This document shows positions 1 to 12,891 of a stretch of DNA of 64,000 nt, piece after piece (positions within the stretch are counted from its first letter, which is position 1; every line of letters begins with the position of its first letter). Source of the stretch: Siniperca chuatsi (Eukaryota > Chordata > Actinopteri > Centrarchiformes > Sinipercidae); the NCBI RefSeq assembly GCF_020085105.1, contig NC_058052.1:5689733-5753732 (forward strand). Direction: 5' to 3'. The notes beneath the pieces were generated by a model that was not told where the DNA came from, did not search any database, and saw only the letters and a list, made by a program, of their open reading frames with translations. Made by a program: the position numbers and the translations under genes.

Positions 1-874
1 ATCGAACCAAAGCCCATTTAAAAAGGCTCCAAAATAGACTATGAGAAAAATGTTGAAGTAGCATTTGTGATGTCACCCATTTGATTGAGAATGAGCTTGA
101 CAGTTAACTGGAGCCAGACAATTCAGGGCTGTGTCCACAATTGTTCCTACATAACTTATCTATAATGAGGAGTAAACTGGGATTTCACACACTTATGAAT
201 CATCATCATTGTGTGCTATCGCTGACAGGTGTGGTCTCTCGTAATGACAATATATATATATTCAGCAAACGTGAAGCATTGCATTGTGGTATTTTTTAGC
301 AAAAAGTAATGTACATGATATAGGCGCAAGATTTTTCATTCCATTGTGAGAATTGCTGAGGGCAGTGTATATTGCATTGATTTTACATTCTTATTCATTC
401 AATTCCTGTAACTGTTCTTTTGCTTTGTTCTCTTATATTAAAACAAGTTAAGTCAGACAGCCAAATTAAATGGCAGAACCTGCCAGTCGAGCAAACATAG
501 CTCTCTTTAAGCCTTTATCCTCTGAATAAAACACCAATACACACAAGTGGAATTAGCTAGCTGACAACCAATCTTGATAACCCAGTCTGAATCTGTTTTT
601 TAGTGGCTTTTGGATGATCTGCAGCTTTAAGGCACTTGTGCATTAGTTTAAGAATCGGGCTATGTACTGAAAATTTTATTATCTAGGCCTGATAGTTAGC
701 TATCATAAATGCCATATCAAGTATTAGTGATGATAGCCCCCCCCCATATAAGTAGCTCTGCCTCAAAAAATGTTTGCATTACTAAAACTAAGTGAAAGTG
801 AAACAGGACACTCTATAGTGACAGGTCTCAATTGACTGCAGAGCGTGAGGTGCCGCTGGACATATGCTCCCCTC
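1..874. other. Sequence 3' of rnf122 (3' UTR and flank)
   Basis: No coding region is visible here. On the minus strand this is the 3' UTR and downstream flank of the rnf122-like gene. The nearest AATAAA on that strand is the tttatt at 675-680, about 195 bases past the stop codon, so it is a plausible polyadenylation signal. The rest is AT-rich, with a short (TA)n run near 250 and a C run near 737. Confidence 0.4.
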
Positions 875-3800
875 TCAGACCTCCAGGAGACTCTGTGGCC
901 GCTCAGGCGCTTGCGGCGGGTTAGGCTGGAGGCGACAAATGGGCTTGTTGCACATGGGGCAGACGCTGCGGATCTCTAACCATTTTAGCAGACACCTGAG
1001 AAAAGCAGATGAGATGACGCATATTACCTCGTTTTGTCATTTCAAAGGAAGACAGAGCACGCAAAGTGGGTCTAGGTAGAAACTTTAGGTGTCAAGACAA
1101 GAAACAGAAGTTCAAACGGCTTCATTAACAGCTGTAACACAGGGCTGAACAGACAGACATACTGGGTATTTATACAGTTCACAGGTACTGGTGATACAGC
1201 TAGAGAAATGTGGACAAGCAAACCGATCTAGAACAACTGTTGTCAATGTCACCCCTACACTGCAGGGCAAAAACAGGTCTCAGTTGCATAAAGTACGCTC
1301 ATGTTCAAACATGCAAGGACATATGTGGTCAGGAATTTGCTCGTCATTTTCTGCAGGGCACCCTGAAAAAGTTGCTCACTATCTTTTTCTGAATTTCTGA
1401 CTGGTTCAGCTGTTAACTTGAAGGCAGAAAGCCATCATGAAGTGGTATTTAGGAGTCATTCCTTCAAACTGGTTAGTGAACATTTTTGCTCATCAAGGAG
1501 TCTTCACCAATATTTTACAAAATCAAGGCCAGAATAATATTTTGTGGTTTTAAAAGTGAGGCCCATGGAGCCACTGAAAATGGATTCGCAGACACAATGG
1601 CTGTTCCGAAAGTGCTATTCCACATGGTTTCAACAGGAAGATAGTTTGCATCTTTGGTCTCAAACATAACGTATGAGTCAACAAAATTACCTGCATGATT
1701 ACCAGATTGTGAAACAGCTAAACAAATGAATCAGTGGGGAGTTTTTGCATTTTGAGCATGTTCACAAATATGGAGTCAGCTGTCCAATCTCATGAAAGTT
1801 TGATGATTACCAGGCACAGTTTTAGAACTTACTTCTTGTGAAACGCATGGGCACATGGGCACACTCCAAGCTCGTCCCTGCTGCGAAACTCTTCTAAACA
1901 CACCGCGCATGTTTGCTGAAAAGGGGAAATGACAGATTATGAAATCAGTTCATAACCGACATGCCTGTCAGCTTAACTATTTTCAGTTAACACAGTATAT
2001 CCTGATTCAAGCACTATCATAACTCCTCAATTCAGCCAGTATACAGCATTTACAGTCAGAACGATTATACATCCATTCAGCAGCTACTACTGTATAATTC
2101 TTTGCTAAAATAATCACCAATATAACTTTGCATGACTGCACTGCAATAATTTGATCACTGCCATAACCCCTTATTCATACGAATACTGTACAGTATATAC
2201 TGACAATATTCTGTTTTTGCATTTGGTATATTCAGTGGTATAATAGTGTACTCAATTGTCTCACTTTTCCAAAACCTGGTCACAATTATTATGTATATGT
2301 ATATTATGTAGTGTGAAATTGGGACATAGCTTATAAGCCATAAGAACTGTCACGTGACTGCAACAGTGTACATACTGGGGGCCAGCTAGCTGCGGTGTCT
2401 AGCTAAGCAAAATGTCACAAGCTAATGGGTTAATTTCAGCAGCATTCCAGAAACGAATAACTGGGGCTAAACTAAAATAAAAATTATTCCCATTTGAAAA
2501 TTTTCACATAAGTCAGTGAAAATGTTAGCCTGTTAGCTCTGCGTTGCTCTAACCTTTTTTTCCCCCAAAGTGAGGACTTTCACCTGCCACTAATTTAGCA
2601 GATGGTGAAGAAGATTTGCTCTTTGTTTTCTTCTTAACTTGAAAGATGTAATGGCCTTTTCTGCATACAGAACCCCCTTTACAAATAGCCAAAATGAAGT
2701 ACGGTAACTTAAAAGTTATATCATCCGCATTACTTCCTATCCGAGAATGGGGAAAGCTTAGCTGGATCTAGAATTTTGTTTGGTTATCCTCTGAACTTCA
2801 GTGACAGCAGTGACTCGCTGATTACATGTGCAACATTTTTACGCTATAATTGGACAACTTTGCCAACAATTGTGAAAAGTAGCCCGCTTGCCTGTTTTTC
2901 CAGCAAATTACAGATTTACTGCAGCTCCTTACGGCAGTAAATCTGTTGCTAAAGGTTGCAGCCATTACTTCATTTTGCTACATTTTAAACACTTGAGTCA
3001 CTAAACCACTCCAGAATGTTTTCCACATTCATTTCGTCCTATTAGCCAGTTAGCATTGGTCATCTCCTTTCCTTTAGACTGTTTTATAACAGGACTCATC
3101 CTGTTCATCCTGTGTTCAACTTACACCAAGAAGGCTCAGTTTCTTCCCCACTCCTCTCAAAACAACCTGTTGACAAGAACGGATTTGTGACAAAATGCAT
3201 ATAGCACACCAGACAAAAAAGCTAACGAATATAATCTGAATTACAATTTGACACTAGTCAAACTGGATATAGTATTTACATATTACCTCATTGTAACCAT
3301 GCTGTTCTCTTGCACCTTGTCGCCTGAGTCTGTGAAACATAAAAAACACATTCATCATGCTGTAATTTAGATTCATAAAAATTCTATTATGTGCCTGGTG
3401 GCTCCATATCTGTCTTCCTCAGGACATGTCTTGTCATGCTGTATGAATCAGCTGAGATTCTGCTTCGAGCAGTTCTGGAATTCACACAATGCCAGATTCA
3501 AGTAACAGCCTGTGCATCGACACTCACCACGAGCAGATCTACACTTTCAAGAACGTGTCCTTGTATAAGAATTCTGACTGAAATTCTGTTTGAGTTGAGC
3601 ATACGTTGCTGAAAGCATAAACAGATTACCGTTATTTTGGGGCTCTGTGAACCAGTAAAAGTTTTAACTCATAATTGCAATGCTCTTTCAAGTTTGAAAC
3701 CTTCTAAGGCGTTCTAGGCAACTTTGATGGCTTCCAAGTATGTGTTTGAAATATACCTTTGTCATCACTAAATAAATCTACCACCTGTACATAGTCCCAC

Positions 3801-6800
3801 AGTCTATTATAGGTTTTTCACATATCTTTCTGGCAGACAAAATAAATGAGCCTCCTCAGCTGTAGTGGCAATTTGGCAAAGGTAAAACTTTGAACAAGTT
3901 TTTCCAGAAATCCTGGAAGTTGACAGCAGTACACTGACCTAATCCCAACCTGTCCGTAATTGCCTTATGCAGCGTTCACTTGTACCTTTTGTGATTTGTC
4001 AAACAACAGACAATGCACCGTGTGTTTCCATGTAATACAATGACAGGCCTCTGCATCGACAGATTACCTGAATCAACTGAGGGTGGTTCATTAAAATAGT
4101 CCGGCCATGGGTGAAACATTCACTCACTGCTAGGAAATAAGACCGCTGACTTTGTTTTCGTCACGTATTGTGTTGAGGGTAGACAATTTATTCCACCAGT
4201 GACCGGAGGGTGTAAACTTTCCTTTGGGCTATTTTGTGTTAAATTTAAAGTCATACAGACTATTGATATTTCAAGCCTGAAGCAGTTTAATCATAAATAT
4301 TTTGATAACAATTTAATTTCCGTATATATAATAGATAATAGTTATAGTATAGACATCTTGCTCTCTCCCTCTACAGGTAGAAACAACAGGTATATTGTAT
4401 GCAAGAAGTTGTCTTGTACCTGAACAGGTAGCAGCAGAAGATGAGGCTGAGCATGAGGATGAAGAGGCCGATGCCCAGGATGATGATGTAGACGTTGAGC
4501 GGCAGGTGGAAGAGCTCCTCAGATGTCATCTTGCAGTAGGGGTCGATGTTCTGCAATCCAAGGTCACACAGACACCCTGATAGGACGGGACACATTGTGA
4601 TACGAAATTGTATTAATACAGCTAAAGCAACATGGTTTGGCTACCAGGAAGAAAAAAATACCTATGTATCAGTATCACCACAGTCCTCACAGATGATTTT
4701 TATAATAAGAAAATGCAATATTTCCTCAGATTTGTATTCTTGTCAGGGTGAAAAGCCTCTGAAAAAGCATTTAGAAAAAGGCATTCTGAACTATCCATTG
4801 AATCTACAATTATACCAGTACAAATATTAATGCATACTTGTGTGGGAGGAATTCAAACTTCCTACAGACAGTTAAGTATTAACAGTTTTGACCATAAATA
4901 CAACTAGTTATGAAACTGTATCATATCCATCATATCAACATATAAAAAAAAGAGTTTCCCCTCAGGGATCAATAAAGTATTTCTGATTCTGATAATATTT
5001 TCATGAAAGGTTGGTGTTGGCCAGTAGTCTAAACCAGCTGTGTTCTGAGTCAACTTCTTCTTCAAACAAAGAACAAGGTACTCATGAATATACTACTGTT
5101 GGTAATATTTGCAAATACGCATTCATGTTTTCAAATGCATTTTCAAAATGTCATTTTCTAAACATGAATAGCCACACCAAACAAAGCTACAGTCAGTTAA
5201 CTCACATGTAACAAAATGTAGCCTACATCATGTGGCATTTAGAAACTGCCAAAGAAAAATTGTATGACTTTCCACACAAAGTGCATATCGAGTGTTTTAC
5301 ACATGGCATTTAAAGACTGTGAATTCATTTGAAAGCATTAAGAGATTTAGCCACATTGTTTATTGCTTAGACAGATGTTAGCACAAATGGTTTGCAACAT
5401 TTGCAGTAGTGTGGGTGAGCTGCCGTGTTTCATTTCTTTATGAATGATCTGATTATTGGAGTATTTGTTTTCTGTATTTGTTTTGGGTTCCCAAAGTATC
5501 CAAACCTGATTGTTGCCACCAACTTACATACCAAAAAGCTGGTCGCCCACACCTTCAAACTAACTGTTTATTTTAGCCTTTCACCATAATTTATGAGGTT
5601 AGAATTAGGTTTAGGTTAGAGATTCTTATCACGCAGTTCTGCAGTTCCCCTCAGCTCTGCAGGGCATTTTAGCATCTTTAAGCACATTGTTTTGGTTTTA
5701 TAGTTGCAACTTTACTGTTTTGGTTCAGTCTCACCGCTCTCCTCAACCTTGTTTCCAGCCACACACTACCTGCCCTGCACCAAACAGCAGACAGACAAAG
5801 TTAGTGACTAGCCGGTGAACAAAGTGGAGCATTTAGCAGCTAAAAAGCTAGATATTTTTTCTCAGGAGTTCGTGGAGAACAAAAGAGCTAGAGAATTTGT
5901 CGGGTGCTAATGCTAATGATGCTCATGCCTATTGGATGTGTAAATAAGCAAGTGTTTGTGACGCGCGTTTATGAGGTGATAATATGTCAATGTTGTGCTG
6001 TGTTTGTTGTGGTGTCCCAGAAAAAAAATGAATTAATGCAGTTTTAAAGTTGCATTGTAGCTCTGTAAATAAAGTAGCTCTGATGGTTAGGATTAAGGTG
6101 CAAGGGAATGACATATTGGCCCAAGATGGATAGTGAAACAAGTTTGCATGTACATGTGTGTATCTTCTTCTTACAGCAAACCCTTTCCACTCTCAGTGGA
6201 GCATACTTGAGGTCGTCAATAGTGGCCTATCACTGTAGGTTCATTGTGGATATTTTCTATAACTTTGTGTCTGTCCACTTGGTGGGATATTAGCCCACTC
6301 AGCTCCATCAGAGCCTTGTCAGTGTGTTTCTATGGTCCACACAGGTCTTCATGACAAACATGTCCCATCATACATGATCACCCTGTCTGGCAATCCCATG
6401 TGTCCACCTCCCATGGCGAGGATGTGGGGTGTCCACACTGCATCTGTGAAGCCTCGTGTTTCAAATTGCAAAGTAATACTGCTCACAGTGTAGGGATTCC
6501 TGAGCTGCACAAAGGTTTTGAACTTGGGTGAAAGTTGAGATATTATTGCATGTGTAGATGTGGTGCGTAATAACAGCTATGGAGGTGCCTAATTTACAAT
6601 TTTGTGTTTAAATAAGAAGTGAGTGATTAAGTGAGAAAAGGGGAGAGAGCTGTGTTGAGGAAATAACTTTTGACACATTTTTTCTTGCTGATATATTTAA
6701 ACTGCAATTGACTAACAATGTTTTCTAGGCTTATAAAAAAAAAAAGAATCTCTAAGCACTTGTACAGTAACACTGAACATGCCTTAGTTTTTCGTTTAAA

Positions 6801-9800
6801 AGGAATACACTCCCAATTTTGGATGATGTGTAGCTCTTGCCCCTACATGGTTTGAATACACTTACTGTAAGTCACACAAAAATGTCTGCCAAATGAATGT
6901 AATGTAATGTTAAATCTTTATGGCATAAATCCACAGTAATCAGGATCAAACTGAGTTAAGCTACAGAAGAACAGAGTCTGTTAAGAGAGAATTTAAATTT
7001 TTGTTTCTACTGGTGTTTGCCATCCTCATAATGTTGAGTGGCTATACCAGGAGAGAAACCTTACACATAATGGACTGTAAGTTCATGGATCCCACAGCAA
7101 AAGCACCTCTCCAACACTGCAAAGGACTTTCATGCAAACTTTTACAACCATCCTTGCATCACACAGGAATGTGTTCCACTTGCTTCTTGTTAGTTACTTG
7201 GCTCGGGGAGAAAGAAGCTTTCAGCCTGAGGGGCTCAAATATGGCAGTTTTCATTCTACATGGCGCACATCAGCCTTCGTTACCTCTTTCATAAGGTCAA
7301 GTGCCACAACTTGTACTGTGGTGGTGACATCTTGGTTCAAAAGTCATTCTTTAATGGATAGGGGTCGCTGCAGGAGGGTGCAGCCTTCTGTTGTACAGTG
7401 GGGGGTTTTTAGGGAGGAGTTTACTGGAGGTTTGGGTGAAGGAGGAGGCAGCTGTAATCTTAGCACGATGTTAGTAAATCATTGATAGTGGAGCGCTAAA
7501 AAGGTAGGCCACTGTGCAGTCTGGACAGGACTGTAGCTGAACACTGTTAAAAAAGAATAATAGCTTTGGTTTTATGTGTTTTGGCTGGAAAAATAATAGA
7601 ACCTGCATATAAACTTCCTTTAGAGATCTCAGTTGTTTATTGGAATATGTTTGAGGTCATGTCAGGGTAAATCATCATTGTGATTATGGTTCTTATTGGT
7701 CATGTCATAACTTTGTATATAAAATTTCACATTAGGAGTGGGTTGTGCCAGCTATTGATAAATCCAGTGGCAGGTTTGTGTGGAAAGTCCTTCCTAAGTT
7801 CTTAGTAACAGCTAGCTAGTTTCAAACTAGTGGGTTACTAAATTTAGAAATTAACTAGTACTTAGCTAGTAAAGTCTATAGTAATGTGTAAATCGGTTGC
7901 TAGGAAACATCCGTAGCACTGTCCAATCAAACTATGTAAACAAGAAGTCACTGTAGCATCACAAGCTATAACTTAATTAACAGTTTTAGGAGGGCAAACA
8001 ATAGATTATAACTGAACAGCCAATCCCATTTAAATGTTGGTATTACTTTTATGTATAAATGCAGAATTATGTGTCTCAGAATCAGTAGTATTCATGCAAT
8101 GAATGGGAAATATCCAATTAAGCTAACCTAACCAACATTAGGTTAAGGTTCAGTCATTTCAGTCCACACTAGTCTAACATTCTGTGATTTAATGTTTTGT
8201 AATTTGAGGGATATTGTGTTCTTTTTGTGAAATACTATTTTAAATGTCCCCAGTAATCTTTATTAAACAGCCTTTTAATCAAGTTATTTATTTTACTCTT
8301 AAATTTTAACATTATATATTAGCTTTGTCAGTTAGTTCCGTTTAGTAACAGTTACATCTGGCAGTTACTGGGTGTGTGAATATTTAGTAACAACTAATCT
8401 CTACGTAAGAAATAATACCTGGATGTAACTCCAGTTCTATGAGTACGTGCGTAACAGGCTTCACTTTTGGTTTACCCCTTCAAGGGGAGCCTCAGCACCC
8501 TGAGACAGATGTTTGCCCTCACCACCCAGTCAGGTGGTAACATACATGCCCTATGAAACAGCGGCGCACCCGTCGCTCGGCTCCCTTTTGAGTTTGGCAA
8601 CTGATGACAGGGAAAAAATGGCTCGCCTTTATGTCACCTCCTCTCCAATATGGGAGAAAGTTAACCGGAAAATGGACGCCGCGCTTCGGTGATGAAGCTT
8701 TCCGTGACTGTGGACTGGGGAAGAATCATCCCCTATTACCCGTGTGGGAGTCCAGATGTGTGCTCCTGTGAGCCTGGCACAGTTAGGGGCACAAGTGAAG
8801 GTGGAGGGTAATAATGGAAATGGTAGGAGAAAATTAGTCACCTTGTGCCACATCCTCGTCGGTATGGGAACAGTAAATGCTACACGTCAGTGATAAACTC
8901 AGTCCATCACAGGAGAACCTGAGCTATCACCCAGCGCGTGGGCTGGCATGGTAGCACGCAGCGATCATGGAGAAAAAAAACTCAGCCACGGTGATGTGTC
9001 CAAGCTTTCTTTCTCTTCTCCACCTCACATGAGATGGGGAGAGGAGAAGTCACCCCATCCCAAGTGGGCTGCCTCTCCAAATAACACTTCACTGAGAGGC
9101 AATGTTGCACGTTCCTGTGCACCCAGAGCGGTGAACAAGTGGAAGGTATGGCAGAAAAAAACATAAAAATGAGAGGCCAGGGAAGAACGAGCATCAGACA
9201 TCACCTTCTCTTTATTCACCTCACCTGGGGTGAGACAGAAGCAACCCTGTTCCCCGGTGGGGTGCCTCTAACAACATAACACATGCATCTGAAACAGCCT
9301 GTGTATCAGTGTAGCAATGTGGAAGTGCTTAGCTTGCTCTTTACTGGTGAAATGAGGCATGTGGGAAGGGGAGATTGAGGCTGGGGGAGACCGCAAGCAT
9401 CTGACACTCTCCCCCCAATTCAGGGAGCGATAAAGCAACCACATCCTGGGTGGGGTGCCTCTCATCAGCACATGTATTACAAATGAAAAACACAGCCGCT
9501 TATGTTCCTTCAAAGTCAACAAGCCCAGCAGAAGAGTCTGAAGCCGGCATGGGCTGCACGCATCCTGCTCGGTCCTGATGGTGAAAACCTGGGACAGATC
9601 AAGTGAGGTAAGTAGTGTTGCTAGCTAGTGCCAAAGCAGATTAGCAAGTGCTAGCAAGTCATGATGTAGCTAGAACTAGCCAGCTAGTGTTAGCTAGTGA
9701 CACAGCCTGGGCAGCACCAGCCTAACAGTTAGCAGAAGTGTCATATGCCACCAGGGCACCGGCGACACAAGGCCTATGTTTCAAAAGCAACAAAGCCAGC

Positions 9801-10535
9801 AGTAAATATCAACCAACCTAGATTACCTTGACCGCTGTCGAGCAAGCCAGTGAGGGAAGAAGCTTGCTAGCTAGTGCTAAGCCAGATTGGCAAATGCTAG
9901 CAAGTCATGATGTAGCTAGAGCTGGCCAGCTAGTGATGAATCCTGAGCGGCACTAGCATAGCAGTTAGCAGAAGTGTGCGGTATGTCGTCGAAGAGGCAG
10001 CGGGAACGAAGGAACTTCCTCACAGACGTGCTGGTCATCTTCCTCGTGGTACTAGTACCATGGCTAACCATGGCTAGTTAGCCACTGCTGCCTCCCTCCC
10101 CAGCGCCGAGCTAGGCAGAGGGAGCGAGCAGGCTAAACAGGTAATGAGAAATTTCAACAGGACTTGCTGAAAGGGACATCTGAGCAACCAAGTTTTAGCT
10201 GAGTGCTGTGTCTGTACTCAAGGTGGCTGAATGAAACAGGGAGCCCAGTGACAGGTGTGCCTGTGTTTTATCAGGCATGCATGCCACCACCTGATTGGGC
10301 GGTGAGTACAAAGATCTGTCTCAGGGGTGGAGCCTGATGGGGTAAACCAACAGCGAAGCCCATTAGAGGGCGAAGCACATACAAAATAGAACTTGTTTGT
10401 GTGGTGCAACTCTGTTTAAGTGATGTGTAAATCTCCATTTAGAAAGCACTTACGTCATTACTAGGCAAAGTTTACACTTAAGAAAAAAAAAACAACTCCA
10501 GGACACTTACCGTTACACCATTGGATAGGATGCAT
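875..10535 (-). CDS. rnf122: RNF122-like membrane RING-H2 E3 ubiquitin ligase, six exons
   Basis: Minus-strand exons are 10535-10511, 4576-4420, 3329-3287, 3166-3125, 1915-1833 and 995-875. All have GT-AG borders and matching phases and give 156 residues; human RNF122 has 155. The N-terminus MHPIQWCN continues into a Cys-rich GCLCDLGL segment, as in RNF122. A single membrane span lies at about 37-59 ([13 protein letters not shown]...FCCYLF). The C-terminal RING-H2 has C92, C95, C110, H112, H115, C118, C129 and C132 (C3H2C3). The C-terminal tail (CRLQPNPP...SLLEV) differs from what I recall for RNF122 and RNF24, so a fish paralogue is possible. Family role: E2-dependent ubiquitin ligase of internal membranes; RNF122 is reported to bind CAML and to target RIG-I. 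The start in exon 1 is preferred over the in-frame ATG at 4595, because that ATG lies upstream of the exon 2 acceptor. Confidence 0.92.
4953..4994 (+). repeat. LINE-type 3' tail fragment
   Basis: The text 'cccctcagggatcaataaag' followed by 'tatttctgattctgat' matches the stereotyped 3' end of L2-like LINEs that are abundant in fish genomes, including the short (ATTCTG)n tail. No upstream reverse-transcriptase sequence is visible, so this is a 5'-truncated relic inside intron 1 of rnf122. Confidence 0.6.
6870..6912 (+). repeat. Common teleost retroelement tail (TCTGCCAAATGAATGTAATG)
   Basis: The sequence 'gtctgccaaatgaatgtaat' followed by gtaatgt is a motif seen many times in fish genomes. The same motif occurs in reverse orientation near 21244-21285 in this window. 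It lies inside rnf122 intron 1, and only the end of the element is recognisable. Confidence 0.5.
9050..9480. repeat. Diverged tandem units inside the 2-kb element (period about 190)
   Basis: Three related blocks share the pattern GT/GCAACC-CC...GGTGGGGTGCCTCTC...ACA near 9050-9100, 9240-9290 and 9434-9480. The spacing is about 190 bases. A weaker relative may start near 8636. They are too diverged to be recent amplifications. Confidence 0.5.
9618..9984. repeat. Direct duplication rich in GCTAGCTAGTG inside the 2-kb element
   Basis: Blocks 9618-9747 and 9863-9984 share long stretches in the same order: TTGCTAGCTAGTGC, AGCAGATT/GCCAGATT, GCTAGCAAGTCATGATGTAG, CCAGCTAGTG and CAGTTAGCAGAAGTGT. 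The offset is about 245 bases. Within each block the shorter word CTAGC/GCTAG recurs many times. Confidence 0.7.
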
Positions 10536-12891
10536 CAAATGTGCAGATGTTCGGTGGGCAAACCCAGAAAATCTTTCAGGTCGTGACCTCTCCAATATCA
10601 TAAAGTCTGGTTTCCACAAAAGAACAAGCTTTGACCTGTACGTCCACTACTTTTTAGGTTCAGACTAGTTTACCCTGATAGCTGATAGAGCGGATGTGCA
10701 GTGAGTTAAATCCTTGTGGTCTGGGGAAAGCTGACCTGATTAGAGACTCGCAGTTCCTCGAGAAGACATTACCCAAATAACCAGCTGCTCATTTGAACAC
10801 TGACACCTCAGTCTGCAGTGATGATTTACTCCCAAAAACGCGATACTAACATCCACTTTAATTGAGATTTAGACTCCCAAACAACTGTAAATGTATCAGA
10901 GAAAGAAATTTAGGTATCCCTGTGTGTTCTCCACTGTAAGACAAAGATAACAGTCTTGGAGATGAACCTGTACACCAATGTCACTGACAATATGAGGAAA
11001 TATAGTACAAATCCCATCCAGCACAGAGGTTTTGTACCTCTGGCCGAGTGCAGTTCCTGCTTTTTTGTTTTGTCTCCCCTTCAAAACATTGTCACGAGTC
11101 TCTCCCTCCCTTCCTCCTATTCTTTTCTCTTCTCCCTTCCTTATTTCTCTCTCCTCTGTCCTCTCCTTTTAGATCTCCACGACGCTTTCCTCCTCTCTGG
11201 CTGTGAAAACCTGCCGTGTCCTATTATGGAGAGACAAAGGGAAGGACATTGATGGGTTTCCCGGCAGCACAGCCAGCCAACCAGGCGACCAAGGAAGGCA
11301 GAGAGTCAGGCAGGCAGCCTCAGTGTTCCTGTGGAAATCAGCGTCTCATATCTTCCCCTGCCTTCCTGCTCTGAACAAAGAACACAGGGACGTATGTAAC
11401 ACAGGAAGACAATGCGGCTAATGTTAATTCAGATCCAGGCTCTCCTCTCTTCTCCTGTATTTTCTTCTCACATTCACTCTCCTGCTCTCTCCTTCCTCGT
11501 CTCTCTTCTCCACTTCTCGTCTACAGACTCCGTTTGTAAACAGATCCCTGCTCATGTGATTCGCTGTCTGCATCACAACTCTGCTTTCAGCGCCCCCTCC
11601 TTTCTTCTTCCTCCCTCCCCGCGCCCGTCTGCCTGCCCTCCCTTTACCTCTCGCCCCTCTGGGTTTTTCCTTCCACGGCCGCCCCCACCCTCCCCTCCCC
11701 CCTTTGCAGCTGCAAGCTATTACTGAAGTAGCTGCAGAGCAGATGGCAGACAGGCAGATGTGGAAACAGGCGTGGGGATAGGCTGTGATATGGTAGTTAT
11801 ATTATAAGGTAGTTTGATTGATTACATGCTAATTGATTTGTAGGATATATCACTACCAACTCTCGTTATACAAACTCTCTCCTTGTTTATAGAAAGATCA
11901 TAATCTGAACTGATTCAGATGGGGAATTTCCACCAAGGCTGGGCCATAAACTGGGCAAAGCAGGCAATTGCCCCAGGGGCCCCCAGACCCTCAGGGGACC
12001 CAAAGGCTCAAAGTTCACTGTGTGACAAATTATTTGTGGTAATGTACCTCATTGTAAATATGTTTAATACTGTAATCACCACTGAGGCCTAAAGGTGACA
12101 CCTGCATTACGTCTGAACTTGAGGCCTCATCTTCTACAGGGGCCCGGAGTTAAAATCTAGTTTTAAGGTCTGTATTATTTTTGTTTATGTTGTGTTTACA
12201 AGGTGCATTTTACTAAATAAATTTGTGCTTAATACACACACAATGCCACGGGTATAAAAAGTATATACTGTAACTATTTAAGTGTCATCTTTTAAATCGC
12301 AAAGGTTTGTTTAAGAGTGAAAGTATGCTGTATGTATTTGGCTCCTTTATTTGATGTTATGACAGGACATAAAAACTGTTCGTTTTTCTATACTGATCAT
12401 AAGATGTCAGTTAAAAACATTCATGTAACTATTTTATAGCTAGGTTCCATACAAGACGTACTCTGCCCAGGCTTAGCCTAATGCTTTGTAACCCCAGTAC
12501 CAATAGCAATGTACACTGTAATGCACCTTATTTAAAAAGTTATTAAAAAGTAATTTAAAAAAATTTGTTTTTTTTGTCAGTATATCATCATTTTAAAATA
12601 AATGATATAAATAATTACATTGCAATATCAGCATTGTTACCCCACGTTGACGACTTTTCATGTCTTTTTTTAAAATATGCGTTCTCAGTCATTTAAAACT
12701 TTCAAAGGCAAAACACAAAAAATGTTCTTCCCTTGGACCTACAGTATTTGTCCCAGTGTAGGTATCCAGTAGGTATTTTATTGGTACATATGGGGGGATA
12801 TGTACTAAATAATTACACTGTAATTTGTGGGCTGTATTGTAAAGCTTTACCATATTATGTTATGCAATTTTGGGCAGGAACGTGGTCAGAT
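10536..12891. other. Intergenic region upstream of rnf122
   Basis: This is the 5' side of the minus-strand rnf122-like gene. I see no confident coding exon. The stretch 11075-11720 is strongly pyrimidine-rich on the plus strand (long runs of TCTCC and CCCTCC) and gives long but low-complexity open frames, which I do not call genes. Transcription of rnf122 probably starts somewhere here, but I cannot place the start. Confidence 0.4.
11938..12160 (+). repeat. Interspersed repeat with GGCAATTGCCCCAGGGGCCC core
   Basis: The text 'gcaggcaattgccccagggg' followed by cccccagaccctcaggggac resembles an abundant fish interspersed element. Two further relatives lie in the window: a short one at about 18776-18800 and a reverse-oriented one at about 48655-48760. 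No ends or target duplications are clear. Confidence 0.45.

Larger units (their letters stand above)
8433..10393. mobile_element. About 2-kb element with long (about 150 bp) terminal inverted repeats
   Basis: The left arm (8433-8596) and the right arm (10229-10393, reverse complemented) align over their length. Shared blocks include AGTTCTAT, TTGGTTTACCCC, CTGAGACAGAT, TTTG..CTCACC, TCAGGTGGT and GGCTCCCT. I see no transposase-like reading frame between them, so it looks like a non-autonomous DNA transposon or a foldback element. The interior carries two families of sub-repeats, listed separately. No target-site duplication is obvious at the arm ends, so the true borders may extend further. 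It sits in intron 1 of rnf122, and its right end is only about 117 bases from the exon 1 splice donor. Confidence 0.75.

Noticed and set aside
4371..4595. Start of rnf122 at the ATG at 4595
   Set aside because: This ATG lies upstream of a splice acceptor ending at 4577. The real exon 1 at 10535-10511 (MHPIQWCN) joins in phase and matches the RNF122 N-terminus.
7132..7485. Open frame of 117 codons in rnf122 intron 1
   Set aside because: No recognisable domain and no splice pattern; the composition resembles surrounding intron sequence.
11412..11726. Open frame of 104 codons
   Set aside because: Pyrimidine-rich low-complexity sequence (Ser/Pro/Leu) with no splice context or family resemblance.
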